Shown here piece after piece: positions 15,641-23,729 of a stretch of DNA of 35,763 nucleotides; the stretch's first letter is position 1, and every line of letters starts with the position of its first letter. This DNA is from Deltaproteobacteria bacterium (GTDB lineage Bacteria; Desulfobacterota; Desulfarculia; Desulfarculales; Desulfarculaceae): the NCBI GenBank assembly GCA_020444165.1, contig JAHLLK010000064.1, forward strand, positions 1 to 35,763, given 5' to 3'. A program made the position numbers and the translations under genes. The notes under the pieces were generated by a model, which saw only the letters and a list, made by a program, of their open reading frames with translations, was not told where the DNA came from and made no database searches.

Positions 15641-16558
15641 ATGAAGAAAACGTCATTCCTTCCGCAAGATGGCGCATATTTTCTTGACTCTCCATCCTTG
15701 CATGATTCTATCGGAAATTCCATCTATGTTAAAAAGGTTCTTTTCCATACGGTCTCAGAATATCAGGACATTTATGTGGTAGATGCCTGCGGGCTCGGGC
15801 GTATGCTGATATTGGACAATGAAATTCAGACTTGTGAATTCGATGAGTCGGCCTACCATGAAATGATTGTGCATGTTCCCCTGAGATGCCATCCCAAGCC
15901 AGAGCGAATCCTGGTTATTGGCGGTGGTGATGGCGGCGTGTTGCGGGAGCTTGCTAAGTACGAGAGCATAAAAATTATTGATATCTGTGAAATCGATGAG
16001 GAAGTGATAAAAGCTTCGCAGAAGTATTTGCCCAATATAGCCAAAGGCTTTTCTGACCAAAGAGTCAAGGTTCATATCGGTGATGCGGCTATATTTGTAA
16101 GTGATTCTCGGCGTGAATATGATGTGATAATTGTGGATAGTTCTGATCCGGCAGGGCCGGCTACAGTTTTGTATGAGCCTGAATTTTATGATAACTTAAC
16201 GAAAATACTTCACCCCGATGGCATCATCGTAAGTCAGGCGGAATCATACTATATTTACCCAGATTTTATTTCTGATCTGTTTGGCTTTCTCAAGGACAAG
16301 TTCAAACATGCTTATTACTATCTGACGATGGTGCCAACCTATACGAGCGGTATTATCGGTTTTGCCTTTTGCTCACATTCCCAGAGTCCTTATTCGTTTG
16401 CAAAACTTACTAATTCCGCTTCGCTGTCCAACCTGAAATACTATAACCCGTTAATCCATAAAGCATCGTTCTGTTTGCCGAGTGCTTGTTATGATGTCTT
16501 GCCAGCGGAAACAGCAATTCTGCAAAAGCAGATGTGCGAGGACGATTTCAACGGATGA
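15641..16558 (+). CDS. speE: Spermidine synthase-like aminopropyltransferase (SpeE family), AT-rich
   Basis: 305 residues from the ATG at 15641, the usual family length. The frame is open from 15458, but the promoter lies inside that extension, so the extension is rejected; ATG 15611 is a second option. SpeE features: VKKVLFHTVSEYQD, the AdoMet loop GGGDGG at 94-99, E117 in CEIDEE, SAYHEM near 70-74, and the catalytic DSSDP at 166-170. The enzyme would move an aminopropyl group from decarboxylated AdoMet to putrescine or a similar amine. No speD or speA/speC lies near. Codon use is strikingly AT-rich compared with every neighbour, and an IS481-type transposase remnant abuts the 3' end, so recent transfer is likely. 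A branched or unusual polyamine specificity is possible. Confidence 0.85.
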   Translation: MKKTSFLPQDGAYFLDSPSLHDSIGNSIYVKKVLFHTVSEYQDIYVVDACGLGRMLILDNEIQTCEFDESAYHEMIVHVPLRCHPKPERILVIGGGDGGVLRELAKYESIKIIDICEIDEEVIKASQKYLPNIAKGFSDQRVKVHIGDAAIFVSDSRREYDVIIVDSSDPAGPATVLYEPEFYDNLTKILHPDGIIVSQAESYYIYPDFISDLFGFLKDKFKHAYYYLTMVPTYTSGIIGFAFCSHSQSPYSFAKLTNSASLSNLKYYNPLIHKASFCLPSACYDVLPAETAILQKQMCEDDFNG

Positions 16559-16760
16559 TAAAGTGTGCAGCGACCGTATTTGACTGACAGTCGCCTCCTG
16601 CCGGGTAAAGTTGGGCTGCCTGGTGAGTTACCGTCTTTTCGGGTTCCGGATTCAGGTCCTTCATACCGTCCAGGAGAGTCTGGAGGGGGGTCCTCCCTTT
16701 CATGTTGCGGCCCTGGTGGGGACGCTTCGGGTTGTAGGTGACCAAGTAGAGAGCGATGCA
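16548..16760 (-). pseudogene. C-terminal remnant of an IS481-type transposase
   Basis: The - strand frame reads YLVTYNPKRPHQGRNMKG followed by RTPLQTLLDGMK, the conserved end of the DDE integrase domain of IS481/IS3-type transposases. The catalytic Asp residues and the whole N-terminal part are missing; upstream of about 16760 similarity stops and a repeat-rich, non-coding stretch begins. The remnant overlaps the last bases of the spermidine-synthase-like gene on the other strand. It marks an old insertion at the edge of the AT-rich island. Confidence 0.75.
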
Positions 16761-16789
16761 CGGGGCGTCCTGCACCGTGCAATGTCGGC

Positions 16790-16899
16790 TTGGCAAAAAC
16801 GTGACTCCACCCCAGCAAGCAGAGCTTGCCGGGGGCCCGGGTTTTGCCAAGCCTCACAAATTGCAAGCTTTTTGAAGCCTGCAATTTGGCGGGCCATCC
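16790..16899 (-). repeat. Family B two-hairpin repeat, copy B1 (reverse)
   Basis: Read on the - strand it begins GATGGCCCGCCAAATTGC, then a CAAATTGC/GCAATTTG hairpin, then GGCTTGGCAAA, CGGGCCCCCGG, and a GGGGTG...TCACG end. The same order and spacing occurs on the + strand at 23575-23686. An inner hairpin, CCCCAGCAAGC/GCTTGCCGGGG (16810-16834), belongs to family H. It adjoins the transposase remnant. Confidence 0.75.
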
Positions 16900-16910
16900 T
16901 TGGCCCGCAT

Positions 16911-17139
16911 CGGCCATTGCCTGCCGTAATCATGTTTCACAGCCATTTTTGCCATAATATCAACACGTTTTATGTGTTTCACCATGCAATGGCCTCATAT
17001 TAGCATTTGCCGTGCATCGGCCTCTGATCGGAAAAAAGCCGCCATTTCCCTTGAATGCCAAACCAACCGCAACCAATCCTGGTGTCTGGTCGCTGACGTG
17101 TTTGGGCTTTCCGGCTCTACCAATGGAGGGTGCAGCCTC
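16911..17139. other. Gap without recognisable feature
   Basis: About 230 moderately AT-rich bases between repeat B1 and the tRNA terminator. Open frames crossing it run into the antisense of the tRNA and are not credible. I see no promoter, hairpin or gene remnant here. Confidence 0.5.
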
Positions 17140-17174
17140 AAAAAAAGCGGCAGAGAGCCAAGGCCCTCTGCCGC
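17140..17174 (-). terminator. Intrinsic terminator of tRNA-Gly
   Basis: On the - strand GCGGCAGAG pairs with CTCTGCCGC across a short loop, extended by GCC/GGC, and seven T residues follow. It lies 16 bases after the CCA end of the tRNA. Confidence 0.9.
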
Positions 17175-17190
17175 AAACACCTGCAAAATC

Positions 17191-17268
17191 TGGAGCGGGA
17201 GACGGGATTCGAACCCGCGACATTCAGCTTGGAAGGCTGACGCTCTAGCCAGGCTGAGCTACTCCCGC
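17191..17268 (-). tRNA. tRNA-Gly (anticodon TCC), CCA encoded
   Basis: Acceptor GCGGGAG (17268-17262) pairs with CTCCCGC; discriminator U and CCA follow (17194-17191). The D-arm has AGCTCAGC-TGGCTAGAGC, the anticodon stem TCAGC/GCTGA holds loop CTTCCAA with anticodon TCC, and the T-arm has GGGTTCGAATCCC. It reads GGA and GGG codons. The unit has its own promoter and terminator. Confidence 0.97.
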
Positions 17269-17281
17269 ACCTGACCGGGCG

Positions 17282-17310
17282 ATTATATCATGGCCGGGGC
17301 CCTTCATCAA
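17282..17310 (-). promoter_or_regulatory. Sigma-70 promoter of tRNA-Gly
   Basis: On the - strand: TTGATG (17310-17305), a 17-base spacer, then a perfect TATAAT (17287-17282). Transcription would start about seven bases on, close to the tRNA 5' end. It diverges from the purA promoter; the two -35 boxes are 11 bases apart. Confidence 0.88.
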
Positions 17311-17321
17311 ACGCTCCCAAG

Positions 17322-17350
17322 TTGACAACCCCACCCCCATGCAGTAACGT
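17322..17350 (+). promoter_or_regulatory. Candidate promoter of purA
   Basis: A perfect TTGACA at 17322-17327, a 17-base spacer, and a weak TAACGT at 17345-17350. It lies about 50 bases before the purA start. The weak -10 box lowers confidence. Confidence 0.5.
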
Positions 17351-17399
17351 TCTTGGGGTTTTGTCCAGATTTACAAGAGACTTGAAGGGAGTAGACCCA

Positions 17400-18698
17400 A
17401 TGCCCGGTTTGGTGGTGGTTGGCACGCAGTGGGGCGATGAAGGCAAGGGTAAGGTGGTGGACCTGTTGACGGAACGGGTGGAAGCCATTGCCCGCTTCCA
17501 GGGCGGCAACAACGCCGGCCATACCGTGGTCACCGGTTCGGACACCTTCATCCTGCACCTTATCCCTTCCGGCGTGCTGCACCCCGGCAAGATCTGCTTC
17601 ATCGGCAACGGGGTGGTGGTGAACCCCGAGGTGCTGCTGCGGGAGCTGGACAAGCTGGCCGAGCGGGGCATCGAGTCCGGACCAGCCAAGCTCCGGCTCT
17701 CCGAGCGGGCCCACCTCATCATGCCCTACCACGAGGCCCTGGACCTGGCCCGCGAGAAGGCCAAGGGCAAGGAGGCCATCGGCACCACTGGCCGGGGCAT
17801 CGGCCCCTGTTATGAAGACAAGGCCGCCCGCGTGGGCATCCGGGCCGGCGACCTGTTGGAGCCCGTGCTGTTGACCGAGAAGATCACCCGGGCCGCCCAG
17901 GAAAAGAACTTCACCCTGAAGAACTACTTCGGCGAGCCCGAAGTGGACCCGGCCGCCATCGTGGCCAAATACCTGGAGATGGGCCAACGCCTGGCCCCCC
18001 ACATCTGCGATGTGGCCGCCGAGCTGGACACCATTCTCTCCCGGGGCGGCAAGGTGCTGTTCGAGGGCGCCCAGGGCACCCACCTGGACATCGACCACGG
18101 CACCTACCCCTTTGTCACCTCCTCCAACCCGGTGGCCGGCTCGGCCTGCACCGGGGCCGGGGTGGGCCTGGGCCACCTGAACGGGGTGCTGGGCATCATG
18201 AAGGCCTACACCACCCGGGTGGGCGGCGGCCCCTTCCTCACCGAGCTGGAGGACGAAGTGGGCCACAAGCTCCGGGACGTGGGCCGGGAATTCGGCTCCA
18301 CCACCGGCCGGCCCCGCCGCTGCGGCTGGCTGGACGGCGTGGTGGTGCGCCACGCGGTGAAGCTCTCGGGCATCACCTCCATCTGCGTGACCAAGCTGGA
18401 CGTGCTCACCGGCATCCCCAAGCTGAAGGTCTGCACGGCTTACCGCCTGCCCGATGGCAGCCTCACCGACCGGGTGCCGGCCTCCCTCGCCACCTTGGCC
18501 GCCTGCCAGCCGGTGTACGAGGAGCTGGAAGGCTGGGACGAGGACATCTCCGGGGCCCGCCGCCTGGAGGACCTGCCGCCGGCCTGCCGCCGTTACCTGG
18601 AGCGCGCCTCCGAGCTGGTGGGCGCCCCGTTCTCCCTGGTCTCCGTGAGCCCCGAGCGCCACGCCACCCTGGAGCTGCTGGATCCCCTGGCCTTTTAA
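17400..18698 (+). CDS. purA: Adenylosuccinate synthetase
   Basis: 432 residues, the normal length. It joins IMP and aspartate using GTP, the first step from IMP to AMP. The signature GTQWGDEGKGK is at 8-18 (Asp13 catalytic, phosphate loop), with NNAGHT near residue 40 carrying the catalytic His. GTTGRGIGPCYEDK, EGAQGTHLDIDHGTYPFVTS and GRPRRCGWLD blocks follow as in all PurA proteins. The frame is open 26 codons further upstream, but the ATG at 17400 gives the standard MPGLVVVGTQ start and has GAAGGGAG at a proper distance; upstream codons lie in the promoter. The gene is alone, between a divergent tRNA and an intrinsic terminator. Confidence 0.97.
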   Translation: MPGLVVVGTQWGDEGKGKVVDLLTERVEAIARFQGGNNAGHTVVTGSDTFILHLIPSGVLHPGKICFIGNGVVVNPEVLLRELDKLAERGIESGPAKLRLSERAHLIMPYHEALDLAREKAKGKEAIGTTGRGIGPCYEDKAARVGIRAGDLLEPVLLTEKITRAAQEKNFTLKNYFGEPEVDPAAIVAKYLEMGQRLAPHICDVAAELDTILSRGGKVLFEGAQGTHLDIDHGTYPFVTSSNPVAGSACTGAGVGLGHLNGVLGIMKAYTTRVGGGPFLTELEDEVGHKLRDVGREFGSTTGRPRRCGWLDGVVVRHAVKLSGITSICVTKLDVLTGIPKLKVCTAYRLPDGSLTDRVPASLATLAACQPVYEELEGWDEDISGARRLEDLPPACRRYLERASELVGAPFSLVSVSPERHATLELLDPLAF

Positions 18699-18718
18699 CG
18701 CCGGGTAAAGAAATATTT

Positions 18719-18750
18719 GAGGGAAGTCCGTGGGGGCTTCCCTCTTTTTT
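18719..18750 (+). terminator. Intrinsic terminator of purA
   Basis: GAGGGAAG at 18719-18726 pairs with CTTCCCTC at 18737-18744, then six T residues, 21 bases after the purA stop. It is directly followed by family T copy T2, which serves the opposite strand. Confidence 0.93.
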
Positions 18751-18793
18751 GCCTAACACAGCGAAAAAAATGAAGTTTTTCGGGGAAGGGGGG

Positions 18794-18841
18794 TGTGGGG
18801 GGGAACCCCTTTTTGTTCACAAAAAGGGGTTCCCCCCCACA
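18794..18841 (-). terminator. Family T 3'-end hairpin, copy T2
   Basis: A 22-bp perfect stem with loop TTCA: TGTGGGGGGG-AACCCC-TTTTTG and its complement. Read on the - strand it begins GGAAGATGTGG and ends with the C-rich/A-rich tail, so it points the same way as the glycosylase gene, whose stop lies 24 bases before it. The inner stem AACCCC differs from T1 (AAGGGACC), yet pairing is complete. Confidence 0.85.
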
Positions 18842-18865
18842 TCTTCCCCCATTTCTGGCAGACTT

Positions 18866-19543
18866 CTAAAACTCTTCCTCCAGGTCCGGGGGCTGCACCC
18901 AGTCCCGGGCCGGGCAGACGGCGCAGCGAGGCTTGGACTTCTTGCAATACTCGTGGCCCAGCCGCACCAACAGGGCGTGGAACTCGTTGAAGAGCTGGTT
19001 GTCCGGGGGCAAATTGTCGCTGAACAGGGACTGCAGCTCGTCATAGGAGGTGGGAGCCTCGGCCATGCCGTGGCGGGCCAGGATGCGGAAGGTGTAGGCG
19101 TCCACCACGAACACCGGGTGGCCCAGGGCGTAGCACAGGATGCTGTCCGCGGTCTCGGGGCCGATGCCCTTCAGGGCCAGCAGCTCCTCCCGGAGCGTGC
19201 CGGTGGAACGCGAGGCCATGTAGGCCGGGTCGCCGCCATATTCGCGGTTGACCAGCTCCAACAGGGCCCGGAGCCGCTTCTCCTTCTGGTTATAGTAACC
19301 CGACGGCCGGATCAGCTCGGCCAGCGCGCCCGGGGAGAGGTTCAAACAGGCCCCGGCCTCGCGCAGGCAGCCGGCGGCCCGGAGATTGTCCAGGGCCTTG
19401 GTCACGTTCTTCCAGGCCGTGTTCTGGGTCAGCACCGCGCCCACCATCACCTCCAGGGCGGTGGGGGCCGGCCACCAACCCTGGGGGCCCAGGCTGCCCA
19501 GGAGGATTTTATACAGCTCCCGCAAGCTTTCGGCGGTAGACAT
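18866..19543 (-). CDS. Endonuclease III / MagIII-like DNA glycosylase
   Basis: 225 residues of the HhH-GPD superfamily. Start WWPA-TALEVMVGAVLTQNTAW fits the branch that includes Helicobacter MagIII 3-methyladenine glycosylase. The helix-hairpin-helix LKGIGPETADSI is at 125-135, and the catalytic Asp is D148 (VVDAYTFR). The position of the lyase Lys in EndoIII (K in GVGRKTAN) is E130 here, so beta-lyase activity is unlikely and a monofunctional glycosylase is expected. Of the four iron-sulfur Cys of EndoIII (C-X6-C-X2-C-X5-C), three remain (C200, C207, C210) and the fourth is V216. It removes damaged bases in base excision repair; the lesion cannot be told from sequence. Confidence 0.88.
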   Translation of the reverse strand: MSTAESLRELYKILLGSLGPQGWWPAPTALEVMVGAVLTQNTAWKNVTKALDNLRAAGCLREAGACLNLSPGALAELIRPSGYYNQKEKRLRALLELVNREYGGDPAYMASRSTGTLREELLALKGIGPETADSILCYALGHPVFVVDAYTFRILARHGMAEAPTSYDELQSLFSDNLPPDNQLFNEFHALLVRLGHEYCKKSKPRCAVCPARDWVQPPDLEEEF

Positions 19544-19638
19544 GCTTATCTTCTACCTTGCTAAAGTGCGCGTGGGCCCCTGGGGCCTTCGCCGTGCCGG
19601 GACCATAGCACGCGGGAGCGCCCGTGGCCAAGCCCGCC

Positions 19639-19667
19639 TTGACACGCCCGGGGCGTAAGGCTAAATA
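19639..19667 (+). promoter_or_regulatory. Candidate promoter of the EF-G gene
   Basis: A perfect TTGACA at 19639-19644, a 17-base spacer, and TAAATA at 19662-19667, about 45 bases before the start codon. The -10 box is weak (three of six). Confidence 0.5.
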
Positions 19668-19712
19668 CATCCAGATAGCGCCCTCAACCACCCCCAGAGA
19701 GCAGGAAATCCC

Positions 19713-21755
19713 ATGGCTGCTGACGCCAGAATCAAAAAAACCCGCAATTTCGGCATCGTGGCCCACATCGACGCCGGCAAGACCACCTTTACCGAGCGGG
19801 TTCTGTACTATACCGGCCGCACCCACAAGATGGGCGAAGTGCACGACGGCGCCGCGGTCATGGACTGGATGGAGGAGGAACAGGAGCGGGGCATCACCAT
19901 CACCAGCGCCGCCACCACCTGCCTCTGGAAAGGCCACAACCTGAACATCATCGACACCCCCGGGCACGTGGACTTCACCATCGAGGTGGAGCGCAGCCTG
20001 CGGGTGCTGGACGGGGTGGTCACCGTGTTCTGCGCCGTGGGCGGGGTGGAGCCCCAGTCCGAGACCGTGTGGCACCAGGCCGACCGCTACCACGTGCCCA
20101 AGATGGCCTTTATCAACAAAATGGACCGCATCGGCGCGGACTTCGACGCCGTGCTGCAACAGATGCGCGACAAATTGGGCGCCGTGCCCCTGCCCTTGAC
20201 CATCCCCTGGGGCGCCGAAGACCAGTTCAAGGGCGTCATCGACCTGGTGAACATGCAGCTCCTCACCTGGGACCAGGACTCCCAGGGCGCGGTCATGGCC
20301 GAAGGCCCCATCCCCCCCGAGATGGAGGAGGACGCCCAACTGAGCCGCGAAGCCCTGCTGGAAGCCCTGGCCGAGACCGACGACCACCTGATGGAGCTGT
20401 ACCTGGCCGAGGAGGAGATCCCGGTCAAGGACCTGCAAGCCGCCATCCGCCAGGCCTGCCTGGACCTGAAGCTGGTGCCCGTGTTCGCTGGCTCCGCGCT
20501 CCGCAACAAAGGCGTGCAGCCCGTGCTGGACGGGGTCGTGACCTACCTGCCGTCCCCGGCCGATGTGCCGCCCATCAAGGGCTTCAACCCCGACAACGGC
20601 GACGAAGCCGTGCGCCTGGCCGACCCCAAAGCCCCCCTGGCCGCCCTGGCCTTCAAAGTCCAAATGGACCAAGGCCGCAAGCTGGTCTACGTGCGCCTCT
20701 ACTCCGGCGAGCTGAAAGTCGGCGGCGACGTGTACAACGTGTCCAAAGGCGTCACCGAGAAAATCTCCCGCATCCTCCGCATGCACGCCAACAAGCGCGA
20801 GCGCCTGGAAAAAGCCCTGGCCGGCGAGATCGTGGGCGTCATGGGCCTCAAACACGCCGGCACCGGCGACACCCTGGCCCCCAAGGACCAGCCCATCCTC
20901 CTGGACCCCATGGAGTTCTACGAGCCGGTCATCAGCGTGGCCGTGGAACCCAAAACCGTGGGCGACCAGGACAAACTGGCCCAGTCCCTGGAACGCCTGG
21001 CCGACGAAGACCCCACCTTCCGGGTGCGCTCCGATGAAGACACCGGCCAGACCATCATCTCCGGCATGGGCGAATTGCACCTCGAAGTCCTGGTGCACCG
21101 CCTCCAGCGTGAATTCGGCCTCACCGTCAACGTGGGCCGGCCCCAAGTGGTCTACCGCGAAACCGTGTCCCAAAAGGCCGTGGTCACCGAACTGTTCGAC
21201 CGCGACCTTGGCGGCAAACGCGAAGTGGGCCAGGTCGAAGTCACCGTGAAGCCGCTCGCCCGCGGCGAAGGCAACCGCGTGGCCATCACCGGTGCCGAAG
21301 AAAACGTGCCCGCCGCCATGCACCCGGCCCTCCTGGCCGCCGTGCACGAGTCCCTCACCAGCGGGGTCATCATGGGCTACCCCGTACTCGATACCGCCGT
21401 CACCATCACGAACGGCGTCTTCACCCCCGGCACCTCCACCGAACTGGGCTTCCGCCTGGCCTGCTCGCTCGCCCTCAAAAAAGCCCTGGAAGAGGCCGGC
21501 CCCCTCCTCCTCGAACCCATCATGAAAGTGGAAGTGGTCGTGCCCGAGGAATTCATGGGCGAAGTCATCGGCGACCTCAACTCCCGCGGCGGCTCCGTCG
21601 AATCCGTGGAACCCAAAGGCGGCACCAACGTCCTCAAAGGACTCGTCCCCCTCAAAGCCATGTTCGGCTACTCCACCGCCCTGCGCTCCGCCACCCAAGG
21701 CCGCGCCATCTTCACCATGCAGTTTTCGCATTACGATCATACCGAGAAGAAGTAA
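19713..21755 (+). CDS. fusA: Elongation factor G (translocase)
   Basis: 680 residues with the complete EF-G domain order. G1 AHIDAGKTT at 17-25, the switch region with [23 protein letters not shown], then domain II, and domains IV/V with a [13 protein letters not shown] stretch and a typical EF-G end ([13 protein letters not shown]). EF-G moves tRNA and mRNA through the ribosome with GTP. It stands alone here, not with rpsL, rpsG and tuf, so it may be a second EF-G copy (EF-G2 type) or a dispersed single copy. EF-G paralogues in other bacteria can be specialised for translocation or for ribosome recycling. The 3' part uses more A-ending codons (AAA, GAA, CAA) than its neighbours. RBS GCAGGA precedes the ATG. 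T3 follows the stop by 17 bases. Confidence 0.93.
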   Translation: MAADARIKKTRNFGIVAHIDAGKTTFTERVLYYTGRTHKMGEVHDGAAVMDWMEEEQERGITITSAATTCLWKGHNLNIIDTPGHVDFTIEVERSLRVLDGVVTVFCAVGGVEPQSETVWHQADRYHVPKMAFINKMDRIGADFDAVLQQMRDKLGAVPLPLTIPWGAEDQFKGVIDLVNMQLLTWDQDSQGAVMAEGPIPPEMEEDAQLSREALLEALAETDDHLMELYLAEEEIPVKDLQAAIRQACLDLKLVPVFAGSALRNKGVQPVLDGVVTYLPSPADVPPIKGFNPDNGDEAVRLADPKAPLAALAFKVQMDQGRKLVYVRLYSGELKVGGDVYNVSKGVTEKISRILRMHANKRERLEKALAGEIVGVMGLKHAGTGDTLAPKDQPILLDPMEFYEPVISVAVEPKTVGDQDKLAQSLERLADEDPTFRVRSDEDTGQTIISGMGELHLEVLVHRLQREFGLTVNVGRPQVVYRETVSQKAVVTELFDRDLGGKREVGQVEVTVKPLARGEGNRVAITGAEENVPAAMHPALLAAVHESLTSGVIMGYPVLDTAVTITNGVFTPGTSTELGFRLACSLALKKALEEAGPLLLEPIMKVEVVVPEEFMGEVIGDLNSRGGSVESVEPKGGTNVLKGLVPLKAMFGYSTALRSATQGRAIFTMQFSHYDHTEKK

Positions 21756-21772
21756 GAGGGGGAGATGAAGAA

Positions 21773-21824
21773 TGTGGGGGAAACCCTTTCCTTTTGAAGC
21801 CAAAAGGAAAGGGTTTCCCCCACA
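21773..21824 (+). terminator. Family T 3'-end hairpin, copy T3
   Basis: A 24-bp perfect stem with loop AAGC: TGTGGGGG-AAACCCTTTCC-TTTTG and complement, followed by CCCCTTCCT. This copy has the longest and most divergent inner stem of the five. It lies 17 bases after the EF-G stop, in sense orientation. Confidence 0.85.
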
Positions 21825-22024
21825 CCCCCTTCCTAAAGGAAAAGCGTAGTTATAGTAAGTGGTTATTGGGTGATTCACGGGAGTCGCCAGGAGCCGGGGC
21901 GGTGGTGTGTCCGCCGTGGCATGGCGGCTTGTTCTTTGTGGCCACAGCCTACCTTCGGGAGCGCGCGAGCCTGGCCTGAATGACAGCCTCGCCCGACCCG
22001 CTACGCGAGCGGCGGCAACGCCGC

Positions 22025-23485
22025 CTACCAGCGGCGGCCGGTGGGCTCGGGCGTGGGTTCGGGCGTGGGCTCCGGGGTGGGTTTCTTGTGGGCCTCGGCT
22101 TGGATCATGTCGTCCATGGCCCGGGCGGCCTTGTCCTTGATTTTCTTGTCCAGCTTGGGGTCGTCCATGGCCCTCTTCAGGTGGAAGCGGGCCGGCCGCT
22201 CTTTGCCGATCAGCTTGAAGGCCAGGCCCAGGTGGTAGGAGGCTTCGCCTTCCCGGCCCAGGCGGCCCAGGGTCACGCCCAGATCGTGCTGGGCTTCAGG
22301 GTAATCGGGGTCCAGCTCCACCACCCGGCCCAGGGCATGGCGCGCCGGTTCCAGATGTCCCTCGCGCAGGTAGGCCTGGCCGAGGTACAAGAGGGCCTGG
22401 CGGTCCCGGGGGTTCAGGAGGAGCACTTTGCCCAGGACGTTCTGGGCTTGGTTGAAGTCACCCCGCAGGAGGTAGCAGCGGCCCATCTCCCGGAGCACCT
22501 GGGGGTTGTTGGGCCACTGTTTGGCGAGGGAATCCAGGTAGCCCAGGGCGGTGGCATAGTTGTCCTGACGCATGGCCAAAAGCGCCAAGCCGTAGAGGGG
22601 CATGGGGTCGGAGGGGTGGGTCTTGCGCTCCCGGGCGAAGAAATTTTGGGCTTCTTCCTCGGACTCGTACAGGGCGATGAGCCGGGTTTTTATGCGCAGG
22701 AAATCGGAGTTGTCAAAGGGCTGCACCTTCACCGGGTTCTGGCGGAGCATGTTCTCCATGTGCTCCATGCGCTGGGGGCTGGTGGGGTGGGTCCGCAGAT
22801 ACACCGGCACCGAGTCAGACCCCATCTGGCGTTCCAGGTTCCAGATGCGGCGGAAGCTTTGCACCATGGCCTTGGGGGGATAGCCCGCTTTGGCCATGGT
22901 GTTGTAGGCGGCCCAATCCGCCTCCTCTTCATCCTGCCGGCTGTAGGCCAGCATGGTCTGGAGGCCGGCCCCCAGGGAGCCCATGGTCAGGGCCGAGCCC
23001 AGGGCCGGCACGCCGGCCAGGGCTCCCAGGAGCATGCCGGCCAGCATGCCGGCCATGGCCGCGTAGGAGATGGGCTTGGACTTGTCCATGCGCTTGGCGA
23101 TGTGCCGCCGCCACACGTGGCCCATTTCGTGGGCCATGACCCCGGCCAGTTCGGCCTCGCTGTCCACCGTGGTGATGAGACCCCGGTAGAAGAAGATGTT
23201 GCCGCCAGGCAAGGCAAAGGCGTTCACCGTGGGATCGTTGGCCACGTAAAAGTGGAAGGGGAAGGGCTTGTCCGGGATTTCTTCGGCCAGCTTGCCGCCC
23301 AGATGGTTCACGTAGTCCACGGTGTCGGGATCGTGCACCAGGGGAAGCTGGGCCAGGACCTCGGCCAGGGCCTCGTCGCCCATTTGGCGCTCGTCCTCCA
23401 TGGTCATCTCGGCCGAGGCCGGCCAGGGAGGCAACGCCATCAACAGAGCGAGGAACAGGGCCAAAGCCGGGAAAAAGCGCGACAT
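22025..23485 (-). CDS. M48-family periplasmic metalloprotease with TPR repeats (BepA/YfgC-like)
   Basis: 486 residues. Signal peptide 1-25 (cleavage after PASA). The M48 peptidase domain has zinc motif HEMGH at 119-123 and the third ligand Glu in QDEEEADWAA near 184-192. The C-terminal half is built of TPR-like helices (for example NNPQVLREMGRCYLLRGDFN, ALLYLGQAYLREGHLEPARHAL). BepA-type proteins degrade or help fold stalled outer-membrane proteins such as LptD at the BAM complex; that role is inferred from architecture. The C-terminus is a low-complexity tail of Pro-Thr-Pro-Glu repeats, coded by a 12-bp tandem repeat at about 22040-22080. AGGAGACAGAG precedes the ATG. Single-gene unit. Confidence 0.92.
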   Translation of the reverse strand: MSRFFPALALFLALLMALPPWPASAEMTMEDERQMGDEALAEVLAQLPLVHDPDTVDYVNHLGGKLAEEIPDKPFPFHFYVANDPTVNAFALPGGNIFFYRGLITTVDSEAELAGVMAHEMGHVWRRHIAKRMDKSKPISYAAMAGMLAGMLLGALAGVPALGSALTMGSLGAGLQTMLAYSRQDEEEADWAAYNTMAKAGYPPKAMVQSFRRIWNLERQMGSDSVPVYLRTHPTSPQRMEHMENMLRQNPVKVQPFDNSDFLRIKTRLIALYESEEEAQNFFARERKTHPSDPMPLYGLALLAMRQDNYATALGYLDSLAKQWPNNPQVLREMGRCYLLRGDFNQAQNVLGKVLLLNPRDRQALLYLGQAYLREGHLEPARHALGRVVELDPDYPEAQHDLGVTLGRLGREGEASYHLGLAFKLIGKERPARFHLKRAMDDPKLDKKIKDKAARAMDDMIQAEAHKKPTPEPTPEPTPEPTGRRW

Positions 23486-23540
23486 CTCTGTCTCCTAGCA
23501 GGCTGCACTTCCACAGCCTGCGGAGCGGGCCCAGGATTCA

Positions 23541-23566
23541 CCCCAAGCAAGGCAGCTTGCTTGGGG
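23541..23566. repeat. Family H hairpin
   Basis: CCCCAAGCAAG pairs with CTTGCTTGGGG across a GCAG loop, 11 perfect base pairs. It lies just upstream of repeat B2. Confidence 0.6.
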
Positions 23567-23574
23567 ACCCCGAA

Positions 23575-23686
23575 GATGGCCCGCCAAATTGCGTAGCTTT
23601 TAAAAAAGCGAGCAATTTGCTTGGCTTGGCAAATTTCGGGCCCCCGGTGAGCGAAACTCCCCGGGGTGTAATCACGCTCTTACCAA
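23575..23686 (+). repeat. Family B two-hairpin repeat, copy B2
   Basis: Same order of blocks as B1 read on the - strand: GATGGCCCGCCAAATTGC, a hairpin arm GCAATTTG, GGCTTGGCAAA, CGGGCCCCCGG, GGGGTG, TCACG, CCAA. The arms of the first hairpin are conserved; its loop differs. It fills the gap between the M48 gene start and the gpmI 3' end. Confidence 0.75.
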
Positions 23687-23694
23687 GTCAGGTC

Positions 23695-23720
23695 GCCAAA
23701 GGCCGGGGAGGGCCTTTGGC
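23695..23720. terminator. Hairpin 3' of gpmI
   Basis: GCCAAAGGCC at 23695-23704 pairs with GGCCTTTGGC at 23711-23720 over a six-base loop, nine bases after the gpmI stop. The T-rich run (ATTTTATTT) lies on the gpmI-proximal side, so as an intrinsic terminator it would suit the + strand better. It may instead protect the 3' end of the gpmI transcript. Confidence 0.5.
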
Positions 23721-23729
23721 ACATTTTAT

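Noticed and set aside
16972..17274. 100-residue + strand frame ending with WSGRRDSNPRHSAWK
   Set aside because: This is the well-known false translation across a tRNA gene read on the opposite strand; the tRNA-Gly here explains it.
19509..21878. 789-residue - strand open frame
   Set aside because: It is the antisense of the EF-G gene, His/Gly/Val-rich as expected from high GC, with no domain.
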